The notes under the pieces are model-generated. The model saw nothing but the letters and a program-made list of their open reading frames with translations, had not been told where the DNA came from and made no database searches. Positions 15,168 to 23,945 of a stretch of 33,936 bases of DNA are shown piece by piece. A program made the position numbers and the translations under genes. Source of the stretch: Actinomyces massiliensis 4401292 (lineage in GTDB: Bacteria > Actinomycetota > Actinomycetes > Actinomycetales > Actinomycetaceae). Each line of letters starts with the position of its first letter. Positions within the stretch are counted from its first letter, which is position 1. The DNA lies in assembly GCF_000269805.1 (NCBI RefSeq), contig NZ_JH711481.1:34006-67941 (forward strand), in the 5' to 3' direction.

Positions 15168-16184
15168 TCACCACTTACGGCCGTTACCGCCGCTCTTACC
15201 TTCACGACCGCCATTGGCCTGGTCATTCCGGTCTTCGAGCTTGCCGCGCTGGGCGTCGCTGGGTGACGGGGAGGGCGAAGGCGTACTACTGCTGCTATCG
15301 CTCGACGAATCACCCGGCGTCGGAGTCGGCGATGCCGAGGATTCCGAGTCGGTCGGCTCCGAGCTGGGCTCATCCGAGGAATCCGAACTGGGGTCCTCCG
15401 ACGGCTCGGAACTGGGGTCCTCCGAGGGATCCGGACTCGGCGAATCCGACGGCTCCGAACTGGGCGGGGGCGACTGGTCATCGGACGCATCATCGGACGG
15501 CGGCGGGACCGGGCACTCCCCCGCAGCGGTCGTCGCCTCGTCCTTGGCCGCCTGGGCACCCGCCTCGTCACCGGCATCGGACGCATTCTGCGCACGTGTG
15601 AGGTGGGCGCTGTAGAGATTGACGCGCACCAGGCACTCGGGCGCCTTGGGGTCGCGGATCTGCGCGGTGGTCCCATCAGGTAGCTGACCATCAACCATGT
15701 CGGCCTTGGGCGCGGTCGTCAGAGCCTCCTCCAACTCGGTCACAGCGCCATCAGCATCGTCCGCCAGCAGGCGGGCCGTCCCCAGGTTGTAATGGACCCT
15801 CCACGTGGACAGCACGGGATCGACCTTCGCCACCGTCCCATAACGGCTCACCGCCGTGGGATAGTCCTCGGCGACAATCGCTCGATTGGCCATGATCGTC
15901 ATGAGGAAGATGAAGCCCATCCAGACCGACACAGCCGTCACCAACAGGGCCGGCGCCGCTCCCCAGGCGAGCAGACGCCGCCTGCGGCGGAGCCGAGCCG
16001 CCTTGCGACGCGGATCCTCCGCTCCATCATGAGACTCATCAGCCGCCGCGGAGACGGCCTGTGCGCTCGACTCGCCCCCCGCGACGCCGTCGGTCCAGTT
16101 GGCCTCGTCAGCCCTGCTGATCTCGTTGGTCCCGCCCTCGCCGGTCTCACTCCCGGGCGCGGAGGGCACTGGCGGCACACTCAT
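15168..16184 (-). CDS. TPR-like membrane protein of the MoxR/VWA cluster (BatC-like position)
   Basis: A 338-residue protein. An acidic N-terminus and an Arg-rich stretch lead to one transmembrane helix (about 78-100; WGAAPALLVTAVSVWMGFIF). A TPR-like part follows (about 105-175; DYPTAVSRYGTVAK, then YNLGTARLLADDADGAVTELEEAL). The tail (about 220-310) is a Ser/Pro/Asp/Glu low-complexity region. It probably acts as a scaffold at the outer face of the membrane, like BatC-type TPR proteins in Bat operons. The start is ATG 16184, overlapping the preceding VWA gene's stop (ATGA, 16181-16184). The frame is open further upstream to 16640, but that part is Cys/Arg-rich shadow sequence of the VWA tail. 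It is the last gene of the cluster. Confidence 0.78.
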   Translation of the reverse strand: MSVPPVPSAPGSETGEGGTNEISRADEANWTDGVAGGESSAQAVSAAADESHDGAEDPRRKAARLRRRRRLLAWGAAPALLVTAVSVWMGFIFLMTIMANRAIVAEDYPTAVSRYGTVAKVDPVLSTWRVHYNLGTARLLADDADGAVTELEEALTTAPKADMVDGQLPDGTTAQIRDPKAPECLVRVNLYSAHLTRAQNASDAGDEAGAQAAKDEATTAAGECPVPPPSDDASDDQSPPPSSEPSDSPSPDPSEDPSSEPSEDPSSDSSDEPSSEPTDSESSASPTPTPGDSSSDSSSSTPSPSPSPSDAQRGKLEDRNDQANGGREGKSGGNGRKW

Positions 16185-17611
16185 CGCATTCCTCCCATGG
16201 GCGCTCCCGATCCGGGCACGCCCCGGCTCCCGCCGTATCCGGGCACGGCACTGCCCGGCACGGCCCCTCCAGGCACAGCTCCTCCAGGCGCAGTCGCACC
16301 CGGCACAGCCCCTCCGGGAACGATGCCGCCCGGCACAACCGCTCCGGGCACGGCCCCTCCAGGCACAACCGCTCCGGGCACAGCCCCGGGCACGGCCCCA
16401 CCCGGCACAGCCGCAACCGGAATCGGCATACTCCCGCCGCCCCCCGGCGCACCGACAGCACCGGCAGCACCAGCGGCACCAGCGGCACCCCGCGCAGAGC
16501 CGCCCGAAGCACCAGCAGCGTCTCCCGACGGGCCTGTGTCGGCCGCGGGCCGGGTCACATGCGCAGCGGCCCGATCGGCGCGCACCAGCGCAGCCAGCTC
16601 CCAGATGAGGAGCACCGCGGCGGCGAGCCCGAGAGGCCACGTGAAATACGTGTATCTGTTCGAACGCTCACGCCCATCCGAGAACACCTCTTGGACATTG
16701 ACATCGGTGAAGTCCTTCGTCGGCACATCATCACTGCCGCCGGTGCGCTGGAAATAGGGAAGCCCCATGTCGGAGGCCACGGTCTGGAGCTCTTTGGTAT
16801 CAGGTACGGACACCGCCGGCTGGCTCGTACCGGGCTCCGTGATGTATTTGGGCTCATCATCAGGAGCGGGGGTCTGCCCGACCTCGAATTCGCGCATGTG
16901 AGCACCCTCGGACGTCCCGTAGCCGAGAACGGCCCCGCCATCGACCACAGCACTCAGCTGACTCCACGACACCCCGGCCGCCTTGGCCTCGGAGGCGCCC
17001 ACGCCGTCGTCCGTGGCCTCCCCGTCGGACAGGATGTAGACGATCCTGGCCGCCTCGGGAGTGTTCTCCGAACTGGACTTCAGATCCTGAGTGAGCTGCG
17101 GCAGGGCGCGCTCCAGGGATGACCCGCTGGACTTGGTCGTCGGCTCCTGCTGCAAGGAGTTGATCCACGACGTGACGGCATCGAAGTCGGAGGTCAGTGG
17201 AAGCTCACGGGCGGCAGCCGAATCCAGGGCGATGATGGAGAAACGCGCGGCGGGGAAGGCGTCGCGGATGGCCGTGAGGTCCTGCCGCACGCCGTCGAGC
17301 CTCGTGCCCCCGCCGTTGTCCGGGCCGCCGGCCCAGTCCTCCGCCGCCATCGACCCGGTGCGATCGACGACGAGGTAGATCTCGATATTCGACATGGGGC
17401 GCGTCTCGGTGACGGGCACACTGGGACCGGACAAGATCAGGACAGTCACCATCGCCAGCGCCGCGCGCCTGCCCCATGTCCACCTCGACCCAGGATCGGC
17501 ATCGGCCCGCAAGAGCCAGTACCCGGACCACGCCAGCGCGCCCGCGAGCGCCACGGCGATGAGGACGACCAGGGGCCAGCCCCCGGCATTGAGCATCGGC
17601 TCGAAGCTCAT
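16181..17611 (-). CDS. VWA-domain membrane protein with elastin-like tail (BatB-like)
   Basis: A 476-residue protein. Transmembrane helices at about 11-33 and 49-65 precede a von Willebrand A domain with the MIDAS motif DRTGS (83-87), LDSAAAREL and ILSDGEATDD. A C-terminal helix follows (about 322-342; WPLGLAAAVLLIWELAALV). VWA domains bind metal and partner proteins; with MoxR and DUF58 neighbours this is a BatA/BatB-type envelope protein. The last 80 residues are a repeat tail of VPGG, VPGAV and APGG units ending GAPMGGMR, reminiscent of elastin. I selected ATG 17611 because GGAGG lies seven bases before it and it forms an ATGA overlap with the upstream gene; an ATG at 17623 is less likely. 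Confidence 0.85.
   Translation of the reverse strand: MSFEPMLNAGGWPLVVLIAVALAGALAWSGYWLLRADADPGSRWTWGRRAALAMVTVLILSGPSVPVTETRPMSNIEIYLVVDRTGSMAAEDWAGGPDNGGGTRLDGVRQDLTAIRDAFPAARFSIIALDSAAARELPLTSDFDAVTSWINSLQQEPTTKSSGSSLERALPQLTQDLKSSSENTPEAARIVYILSDGEATDDGVGASEAKAAGVSWSQLSAVVDGGAVLGYGTSEGAHMREFEVGQTPAPDDEPKYITEPGTSQPAVSVPDTKELQTVASDMGLPYFQRTGGSDDVPTKDFTDVNVQEVFSDGRERSNRYTYFTWPLGLAAAVLLIWELAALVRADRAAAHVTRPAADTGPSGDAAGASGGSARGAAGAAGAAGAVGAPGGGGSMPIPVAAVPGGAVPGAVPGAVVPGGAVPGAVVPGGIVPGGAVPGATAPGGAVPGGAVPGSAVPGYGGSRGVPGSGAPMGGMR
16190..16440 (-). repeat. coding repeats for VPGG/VPGAV tail
   Basis: Imperfect DNA repeats of 12-15 bp (forms of GGCACAGCCCCTCC and GGCACAACCGCTCC on the plus strand) encode the Val-Pro-Gly tail of the VWA protein. 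Such arrays can change length by slippage. Confidence 0.75.
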
Positions 17612-18660
17612 GCGCGCCTCCAAGCAGTCAGCAGCAACAGCGCGGCCACCACTGAGACCAGCCAGACCGCGTAGACCTGAGGCTTATCGGTGATCCGCAC
17701 CTCGGTATCGCCCTCGAGCACGGTGGCCTGGTCGGCCTCCAGCTCCTTGACGATCCCATCGACGGCCTTGGGATCATCGACCTCGTAGAAGAAGCCGCCA
17801 TGATCCTCGGTCACGGTCCTGAGATCCTGGCGAGCCTGGTCCAGGGTCATCCCCGACAGCTTCGGGTCCACGGTGGTGGGATCGGAGCCGAACAGCGAGA
17901 ACAGGCGGATGTTCTCCTGGGAGGCCAGATCGGCGGCCTCGGCCAGGGAGTAGACCTGCTGGTGCTCCGGGTCGACCGCCTGGTTATCACTGGCCAGGAC
18001 GATCGAGCGCGAGCGATCCTCGACCTTGTTGGTGTCGAAGGCGAGGCTGCACGAGGCCAGGCCGTCGCCGATCAGAGAGGACGCCCTGACCTCGTTCAGC
18101 AACGTACCGCCGAAGGTGGTGATGTACTTGCTCGACATGGGATTGGCGTACGTCGGATTGAAGTCGAGAGCACTGGCCGCCTCCTCGAACTGCGATCGCA
18201 GGAGGTCGTAGTCATCGGTGAGCGGCACCATCGTCTGAGCAGTCGTATTCCAGACGACCAGCGCCACGCGCTCGCCCTCGAAGGTGTCCAGCATCTTGGT
18301 GAAGGTATCGAGGATCTCGACATCGGTATCGAGCATCGAGGTGGACACGTCCAGACACAGAACGATGTCCCGGCTGGCCAGAGCGTTGCTGCGCACAGAG
18401 CGATCCACCGGCCGCCCCGCGATCACCGAGGAGCAGACCAGACCGACAACGATCAGGACGCCCAGAGCCGCATGCAGAAAACGGCGTTGACGCACCCGGC
18501 GGCGCACCAGCGGGCTGGACAGGAGCACTGCGGAATTGGCGATGCGCCTCGGCCTCGCCCCACCCGCACGCCACCATCGAAGCGCCTTTCCCCTGGCGGC
18601 GAGCACGCCGACCAGCACGGCCAGCACAAGCAGAGCCACTGAGAGCCAGATCATCACCAT
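17608..18660 (-). CDS. VWA-domain membrane protein (BatA-like)
   Basis: A 350-residue protein with the BatA layout. Helices lie at about 4-21 and 61-80, then a VWA domain with a complete MIDAS DVSTS (104-108), TTFGGTLL and IVLASDNQAVD, and a C-terminal helix (about 328-346; VYAVWLVSVVAALLLLTAW). The VWA domain faces outside if the first helices form a hairpin. It is expected to work with the following VWA protein and the MoxR ATPase. The start overlaps the previous gene by 7 bp (AATGGTGATG at the junction); ATG 18654 is an alternative. Its stop overlaps the next gene as ATGA. In Bat systems these proteins are linked to stress resistance and envelope integrity, but the molecular role is unsettled. 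Confidence 0.88.
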   Translation of the reverse strand: MVMIWLSVALLVLAVLVGVLAARGKALRWWRAGGARPRRIANSAVLLSSPLVRRRVRQRRFLHAALGVLIVVGLVCSSVIAGRPVDRSVRSNALASRDIVLCLDVSTSMLDTDVEILDTFTKMLDTFEGERVALVVWNTTAQTMVPLTDDYDLLRSQFEEAASALDFNPTYANPMSSKYITTFGGTLLNEVRASSLIGDGLASCSLAFDTNKVEDRSRSIVLASDNQAVDPEHQQVYSLAEAADLASQENIRLFSLFGSDPTTVDPKLSGMTLDQARQDLRTVTEDHGGFFYEVDDPKAVDGIVKELEADQATVLEGDTEVRITDKPQVYAVWLVSVVAALLLLTAWRRA

Positions 18661-19184
18661 TGGGTCACCACCTCCCTCGCATTGTTCACGGCCTCCTCGG
18701 CCGCGGCCTCGGGATCACGGTCGAAGGAGGGCTGCTCCCAGACGGCCAGGAGCTCGCCCACATACCCCAGCGGGTTGGTGTCGAGCGGACGCCGGTGACG
18801 GCGCACGAGCTCGAGTCGGTCCTCGACGTCGATCGGGCCTGCCGTATCGGACATGTCCAGGATCTCGCGCACCGTGGCGGTCGTAATGTCCTCGCCGCTG
18901 CGGGCGGCCGCGAAGCCGCGCAGGACTGAGGCGAGCTCCAGGTGAAGACCCCGCAGGTCGATCTCACCGGCGGCGAAGCGCTTCTGAGCGGCCTCGACGC
19001 GGTCGCTCCACCGATTGCGCTCGGACGGCGCCATGGGGATGTCGCCGACCTCACGGCTGCGGTCGCGCCGAGTGACCAGCAGGGAGCGCAGCAACCACGC
19101 CGCGACCAGCACCAGGCCGATAATGGCGACGATGATCATCCACACCGGCATGAGCACGGGGGGGTTGAGCTGCATGGTCCTCAT
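18654..19184 (-). CDS. small membrane protein between DUF58 and VWA genes
   Basis: A 176-residue protein with one N-terminal transmembrane helix (about 13-33; VWMIIVAIIGLVLVAAWLL), then a soluble helical domain containing ERNRWSDRVEAAQKRFAAGE, LHLELASVLRGFAA and DPEAAAEEAVNNAREVV. I do not know a function. The position between DUF58 and VWA genes is typical of small helper proteins in MoxR/Bat clusters, sometimes containing DUF4381-like sequence. Its ATG overlaps the DUF58 stop (ATGA, 19181-19184), and its end overlaps the next gene by 7 bp, so production in fixed ratio with its neighbours is likely. The soluble part probably faces the cytoplasm. Confidence 0.8.
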   Translation of the reverse strand: MRTMQLNPPVLMPVWMIIVAIIGLVLVAAWLLRSLLVTRRDRSREVGDIPMAPSERNRWSDRVEAAQKRFAAGEIDLRGLHLELASVLRGFAAARSGEDITTATVREILDMSDTAGPIDVEDRLELVRRHRRPLDTNPLGYVGELLAVWEQPSFDRDPEAAAEEAVNNAREVVTQW

Positions 19185-20203
19185 CGCCCCCTTCTCGAGG
19201 AGGCCAGGCGCTGGCGGGCGAGCAGCTCGGCGATGCGATCGATCAGGGAGGCGTCGTCGGTCACGGAGACGTACTCGATGTGGCGGGCGTCCAGCGCACT
19301 GGTCACGGCCATGCGCCTGGCCCGGATCTGCCGAGCGAGGCGGGTGACCAGCATCTTGTCCTCGCGCAGGAAGGCGGGCACCTCTCCGGAGAGCTCGATG
19401 TCCTGGGCGCGCCCGCGCCCGGGCACCAGCGGATCATCGTCCTCGACCTGGATGACGATGAGCTCGTGCTGGGCCGACAGGCGGCGCAGCAGATCGACGA
19501 CGCGCGGAGCGAGAACCGGATCCGGATGGGCGGTATCGGTGATGAGCACGACGAGACTGCGCCGGCGATGCCACACCGAGACTCTGTCGAGAAGAGTGAC
19601 CAGATCCGAGGGGGGAGCCCCGGGGACGAGCCTGCCGGCATCCGGCCCCGCGCCCTCGGAGCCGGTCAGCTCCTCGAAGAGGTGGGCGAGCTGAGTCAGC
19701 AGGGTCTCGGCGTGCTCCGAGCCGGACCGCGGAGGACGCGAGACCCGGCGGGAGGAGTCGGCGGCCACGAGCGCGACCGGATCGCCCCGCATGCGCGCCA
19801 GATAGGCGAAGACCTCGGCGACCGCCAGAGCGAGCTCGCGCTTGTCCTCACCGGCCGGCGTCTGCGCCGCCATGGTGCGCCCCGTGTCGACCGCCAGCAC
19901 GAGGGGGAGGTTGGCCTCCCGCTGATAGCGCTTGATGACGGGCTGGCCGATGCGCGCCGAGGCCTTCCAGTCGATGTCGCTCACATCGTCCCCGGGCCGG
20001 TACAGCGACAGATCGTCGAAATCCTGGCCGTGCCCCAGAAGCACCGACTTGTGGCGCCCGTCCAGCAGACCGGTGGCGCGCCGCAGCGTGGGCAGCGCCA
20101 GCCGACCGCGCACGCGCGCCACCCTGGAGCCGCGCCCCATGGATGGCGAGGGCGCCGCGTCAGGAGTCTCCGACGAGGACTGAGAACTGGACGTCTTCAT
20201 CAC
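19181..20203 (-). CDS. DUF58 domain-containing protein of MoxR cluster
   Basis: A 340-residue protein with the DUF58 signature YRPGDDVSDIDWKASAR at 68-84, preceded by GHGQDFDDL. The rest has a VWA-like fold: LAVDTGRTM (near 100) resembles a degenerate MIDAS and LVVLITDTAHPDP forms a second strand-loop. No membrane helix is seen, unlike some family members. DUF58 proteins are found with MoxR ATPases almost everywhere and are thought to link the ATPase to its VWA partners. The gene follows moxR after 32 bp and overlaps the next gene by ATGA. Start could be either of two adjacent Met codons (20203 or 20200). The N-terminal 25 residues are Ser-rich. Confidence 0.9.
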   Translation of the reverse strand: MMKTSSSQSSSETPDAAPSPSMGRGSRVARVRGRLALPTLRRATGLLDGRHKSVLLGHGQDFDDLSLYRPGDDVSDIDWKASARIGQPVIKRYQREANLPLVLAVDTGRTMAAQTPAGEDKRELALAVAEVFAYLARMRGDPVALVAADSSRRVSRPPRSGSEHAETLLTQLAHLFEELTGSEGAGPDAGRLVPGAPPSDLVTLLDRVSVWHRRRSLVVLITDTAHPDPVLAPRVVDLLRRLSAQHELIVIQVEDDDPLVPGRGRAQDIELSGEVPAFLREDKMLVTRLARQIRARRMAVTSALDARHIEYVSVTDDASLIDRIAELLARQRLASSRRGR

Positions 20204-20235
20204 CGCGACCGCTGCAACCGTAGCCCCGCGCCCTC

Positions 20236-21549
20236 TCAGGGCGTCGGCACCGCCGCGAAGATCGCATCGATGATCGCCTCGGGGGCGATGTCATCGGCGA
20301 GGGCGTCGTAGGTCAGCACCAGGCGGTGACGCAGAACGGCGTGGCGCAGGAGGCCGACGTCGTCAGGGGTCACATAGGTGCGATCAGCCTGCAGGGCCAC
20401 GGCCTGGGCGATCTTCATCAGGGCGATGCCGCCGCGCGGGGAGGCGCCCACGCGCACGTGCTTGTCCAGGCCGGGTACGGGGCGCGGGCCGCCGCCGCGG
20501 GAGGTGTTGACCAGGGCCACGATGTACTGCCTGATGACCGGGTCCACATAGACGCGCTCGACGGCGCCCTGAAGCCACTCGACATCATCGGTGCTGATGG
20601 GCTGGGTGGTGATGGCCTCCTCGAAGGCGCCCGACGAGATGCGATCCAGGACATCGGCCTCCTCGACCGGCTTGGGGTAGGTCAGCACCTCCTTCATCAG
20701 GAAGCGGTCCATCTGCGCCTCGGGCAGGACGTAGGTGCCCTCCTCCTCAATGGGGTTCTGAGTGGCCAGGACCATGAAGGGCTCGGGCAGGGGGTAGACG
20801 ACGCCGCCGATGGAGGTCTGCCGCTCCTGCATGGCCTCGAGCATGGCCGACTGGGTCTTGGCGCTGGAGCGGTTGATCTCGTCGAGCAGGACGATGTTGG
20901 CGTGCACCGGCCCGAGCTGGGTGGTCATCTCGCCGGTGGCGTAGTTGAGGACCTGCGTGCCGACGATGTCGTTGGGCATGAGGTCGGGCGTGCACTGGAT
21001 GCGGTGGAAGGAGCCGGAGACGGCGGCGGCCAGGGTCTGGGCGGCGGTGGTCTTGGCCAGGCCGGGCACGGATTCCAGCAGGATGTGACCGCCCGCGATG
21101 AGCGTGGACGTCAGCGCCAGGCGCAGGCGCTTCTGGCCGACCACGCGCTGCCCGAAGGTGTCGGCCACGCGACTGAGGAGTCCGGAGGCGCGCTCGATGT
21201 CGGCCTTGGGAGAGGCATTGGACCGGGAGGCGCGCTCCGCCCTGCGCGCGAGTGCCTTGTCGCTGGGCAGGGAGGCCGTGGGAGCGGGATAGGAGGCGCC
21301 GGACGGGTTGGAGGACAGACCACCGGGGGCCACAGGCTGGGCAGGCTGGGCGGACTGGGAGGGCTGGGAGGTTCGCGACCGGCGCCCGCTGCGGGAGGGC
21401 GCCTGGGGTACTGGTGGTACTGCCGGCCCCGAGGATTCCGCCGGCGGAGACGTCGTCCCGGGAGTGACGGATGGCGGCATGCCGGCCTGACCGCCCTGGT
21501 CGCCGTAGGCTCCCATATGGCCGTAGGACTGCATTGGCTGGTTGCTCAT
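20236..21549 (-). CDS. MoxR-family AAA+ ATPase
   Basis: A 437-residue protein. Residues 1-115 are a Pro/Ser/Gln/Gly-rich tail, unusual in length for this family. The AAA_3 ATPase domain follows: Walker A ESVPGLAKT (159-167), Walker B VLLDEIN (220-226), sensor-1 ATQNP and the AAA lid with VGASPRGGIALMKIAQ near the C-terminus. MoxR ATPases are chaperone-like machines that mature or insert cofactors into partner proteins, commonly VWA proteins encoded next door. The ATG at 21549 has AGGAG just before it; an ATG at 21609 is open but lacks a site. It is the first gene of the moxR-DUF58-VWA segment, preceded by a 246-bp gap with 11-bp repeats, so a promoter may lie there. Confidence 0.92.
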   Translation of the reverse strand: MSNQPMQSYGHMGAYGDQGGQAGMPPSVTPGTTSPPAESSGPAVPPVPQAPSRSGRRSRTSQPSQSAQPAQPVAPGGLSSNPSGASYPAPTASLPSDKALARRAERASRSNASPKADIERASGLLSRVADTFGQRVVGQKRLRLALTSTLIAGGHILLESVPGLAKTTAAQTLAAAVSGSFHRIQCTPDLMPNDIVGTQVLNYATGEMTTQLGPVHANIVLLDEINRSSAKTQSAMLEAMQERQTSIGGVVYPLPEPFMVLATQNPIEEEGTYVLPEAQMDRFLMKEVLTYPKPVEEADVLDRISSGAFEEAITTQPISTDDVEWLQGAVERVYVDPVIRQYIVALVNTSRGGGPRPVPGLDKHVRVGASPRGGIALMKIAQAVALQADRTYVTPDDVGLLRHAVLRHRLVLTYDALADDIAPEAIIDAIFAAVPTP

Positions 21550-21669
21550 GAAACTCCTCGTGCGCCGGAAGGGTGACCGCGACGCCACCGGAAGGCTATT
21601 ACGAGACACCGGGTCGAGCCCAGGCGGATTAATGGGGAGCCCGACACCCCCGGCTCATGGCCCGACCAG

Positions 21670-21724
21670 AGCCTGGCCAAAGCCTGACCAAAGCCTAGCC
21701 GGAGCCTGATCAGAGGCTGACCGG
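21670..21724. repeat. 11-bp tandem repeat, 5 units, upstream of moxR
   Basis: Five consecutive 11-bp units: AGCCTGGCCAA, AGCCTGACCAA, AGCCTAGCCGG, AGCCTGATCAG, AGGCTGACCGG. The period is close to one DNA helical turn. It lies in the 246-bp gap (21550-21795) between the LmeA-like gene and moxR, the only large gap in the cluster, so it could serve as a regulatory array. Confidence 0.8.
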
Positions 21725-21795
21725 CGGGCGGTCCGGGGCCGGCTGGAACTGGTTGGAAAACTGGAGAATCGGGCGGCAGATGGGGGCAGATGGCG

Positions 21796-23040
21796 TCAGA
21801 GGTTGGCCAGCTCGACGTCGGAGCCGGACAGGGTCAGGCTCAGCCCCGTATCGGTCACCGAGACCCTGTCCAGACTCAATCCCTGCGGCAGTTTGTCGGC
21901 GCCGATCGAGATCTCGGGCGTCTCCAATCCGAGATAGGACAGAACGGGACGGCCGTAGAAGGTGGAGTTGACGTCGAGCTCGGTTCCGCGAATCGTGACT
22001 GATGTAACAGTCAAGAGCAGTCCCCCATCATCGGCGACCGCCGGTGCGATCGTCATGGACGCATCGATCCCGAACACCTTGGTGGAGGCGATCATGGTTC
22101 CGGGGTCGTCGGCGGTTCCCAGGTCACCCGCCTGCACGCTCAGGGCCGGCGCGCTGGGCTTCGCGGCCTCGACCATGGTGGTGAGCTGGTCCCACCCGAC
22201 CGAGGCCGTGGCGTCCATGCTGCCCGCGGGGAAGGGATCCGACAGGCCGATCGCCGTCAGGGCGACGTCGACGCCGAGCAGCTCCAGACCGCCCTGCTCC
22301 GCGTCGTCGTCCCCGTCGGCCGAGTCCTGCCCGTCGGCGCCGCCCGCGGAGGGCAGATCCAGCTCGGCGGCGGTGACCTCCAGGGAGTCCAGCTCGCCAT
22401 TGAGAACCTGGGGCAGGACGAGGCCCCTGGTGGTGACCTCGGCATCGGAGGACAGGCCCGGCATCGCCGAGCGGACGGCGGAGGCGATCTGGGAGCGCAC
22501 ATAGAACTCGGCGCACACGCCGACTCCCCCCGCCGCGAGCACGAGTACGAGCAGGACCACGACGACGATCACGCGCCCCCGGCGCCGACGACGACGCACC
22601 CGAGCGCGCTGCTTGGCCACGACGGCCCGGACGATGTCGCTGTCGTCATCCGGAGCCTCGGGAGCTCCCGCAACTTCCGCCGCCTCAGGAGCTCCCGCAA
22701 CTTCCGGAGCCTCCGCCGCCTCCTCAACAATGGGAGCGGCCGAGCCGCCATCGGGGGCGGCGAGATCCGGGGTGATGGCGCTCGCGGCCGCCCCATCGGA
22801 CTCAGGCAGGTCCTGACGGCCCCGCGCACCCGCGGCCGGCAGGGCTCCGTCCTTCGGAGCCGCCGGAGTGACAGCAGCGCCCTCGACAGGCGCGTTCGAG
22901 GACCGCTGCCCCGCAGGGGTCTCGCGTCCCGCCCCCAGGGGCTTCCAGTGCCCCGAGGCCCCCGGGAGCCCTGAGAGCCCCGAGCCCCCTGTGCGGGCGG
23001 TGGTCCCGCCGCCCGCCCCGGTCTCGTCGTCGTCCGCCAC
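21796..23040 (-). CDS. DUF2993 (LmeA-like) membrane-anchored protein
   Basis: A 414-residue protein. Residues 1-150 are an acidic/Ala-rich cytoplasmic region ending in an Arg-rich stop-transfer block (about 145-156). One helix (157-176) anchors it. The C-terminal 235 residues form a DUF2993 domain outside: EFYVRSQIASAV, EVTTRGLVLPQVLNGELDSL, FPAGSMDATASVGWDQL and a DKLPQGLSLDRVSVTDTGL ending. Mycobacterial LmeA, of the same family, is a periplasmic protein needed for lipomannan mannosylation and binds phosphoinositides. That role is family knowledge; here only envelope localisation is safe. The start is GTG 23040, two bases after the preceding stop. An Ala-Pro-Glu repeat (AGAPEA) is present at about 114-130. 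Confidence 0.78.
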   Translation of the reverse strand: MADDDETGAGGGTTARTGGSGLSGLPGASGHWKPLGAGRETPAGQRSSNAPVEGAAVTPAAPKDGALPAAGARGRQDLPESDGAAASAITPDLAAPDGGSAAPIVEEAAEAPEVAGAPEAAEVAGAPEAPDDDSDIVRAVVAKQRARVRRRRRRGRVIVVVVLLVLVLAAGGVGVCAEFYVRSQIASAVRSAMPGLSSDAEVTTRGLVLPQVLNGELDSLEVTAAELDLPSAGGADGQDSADGDDDAEQGGLELLGVDVALTAIGLSDPFPAGSMDATASVGWDQLTTMVEAAKPSAPALSVQAGDLGTADDPGTMIASTKVFGIDASMTIAPAVADDGGLLLTVTSVTIRGTELDVNSTFYGRPVLSYLGLETPEISIGADKLPQGLSLDRVSVTDTGLSLTLSGSDVELANL

Positions 23041-23042
23041 GC

Positions 23043-23876
23043 TCAGTCCTGTCCGCCCTCTGCACCGGTGTGCTTGTCGGCCCCGATCGAGGCCGTGTTC
23101 GTATCGGCCTCGCGCGCGGCGCCCCTGTTGGCGGCGTGCTCCTGGTCGAGCATGGGCAGATCCTCTGCGGTCACCATGAGGGTGGCCACGGCGTGCTCGA
23201 CGAGAGCCGTGCGGCGGTTGGAGGCGGCCCCTCCCGCGCGTCCGCCGCGCAGGCCCCGCACGCCCACACGATCGAGCTTCTCGCAGACATTGTCGAGCTT
23301 GCGGTTGAACTTGGTCAGGGGCCAGCCCAGGCGCGCGGCCGCCGCGGCCGATGAGGGGATCTCGGCGGCGCCGGTGCCCGCGCGCCGCAGCACCGGCTCG
23401 GACAGGGCGAGCACGAGCAGCAGCTGCGATTTGGTCATCGGAGTCACCCCGATGGTCGTCTGGCCGGTGGCCTGGTGAACGCCGTCGATCCCCGAGAAAT
23501 GGTCCTCCCCCGCGGTGATGAGATCGATCTCGTAGGTTGTGGGCCCCGCAGAGAAGGTGAGGATGATGCGCCGGAAGACCAGGGGCAGGCGCGCCCCCGG
23601 AGCGAGCCGGGACTGCACCAGCCCGTCCCCATCGGTCAGCGTCGCCGATAGACGCGTGCCCTCATTGGCGATCCACCACAGGCCGCCCTCATGCGCCAGC
23701 ACGAGAAAGCGGCGGTGAAGGTAGGGATTGTCATCGATGTCGAGATCCCCGCCACGGCCGATGACGAAGGTCTCGTCGATGCCGATGCGGTGCACCTCGC
23801 CGGAGAAGTCGAGGACCAGCTCGTCAGGCCGGTCCGGATCGATCTCAGGGCGTTCAGTCCAGGTCAGATCGCTCAT
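23043..23876 (-). CDS. FHA-like domain protein with winged-helix-like C-terminus
   Basis: A 277-residue cytoplasmic protein. Residues 15-100 form an FHA-like beta sandwich: FVIGRGGDLDID (37-48) fits the GR motif, but the Ser-x-x-His motif is replaced by NPYLHRRFLVL. Residues 145-212 (MTKSQLLLVLALSEP, GWPLTKFNRKLDNVCEKLDRVG) resemble a winged helix. The C-terminal 60 residues are disordered. FHA domains bind phosphothreonine peptides; replacement of the classical Ser suggests altered binding. The combination suggests a signal-reading adaptor or transcription factor. It lies 69 bp after the larger FHA gene and is directly followed by the LmeA-like gene (two-base gap). This type is seen in actinobacteria next to PP2C/FHA genes. 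Confidence 0.78.
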   Translation of the reverse strand: MSDLTWTERPEIDPDRPDELVLDFSGEVHRIGIDETFVIGRGGDLDIDDNPYLHRRFLVLAHEGGLWWIANEGTRLSATLTDGDGLVQSRLAPGARLPLVFRRIILTFSAGPTTYEIDLITAGEDHFSGIDGVHQATGQTTIGVTPMTKSQLLLVLALSEPVLRRAGTGAAEIPSSAAAAARLGWPLTKFNRKLDNVCEKLDRVGVRGLRGGRAGGAASNRRTALVEHAVATLMVTAEDLPMLDQEHAANRGAAREADTNTASIGADKHTGAEGGQD

Positions 23877-23945
23877 GTGAAGCCTCCTTACTGTTCAGGA
23901 GCGGTGTGAGGGGTTTCGTGCGCGCGGGCGCCGAGACTAGCGAGA

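Noticed and set aside
14817-15266. 149-codon plus-strand frame after mscL
   Set aside because: It overlaps the P-type ATPase relic, the reverse repeats and the TPR gene, and its composition is that of a non-coding high-GC frame.
16185-16640. Longer N-terminus for the TPR-like protein
   Set aside because: The extension is Cys/Arg/Gly-rich shadow sequence of the VWA protein tail, and ATG 16184 fits an ATGA overlap.
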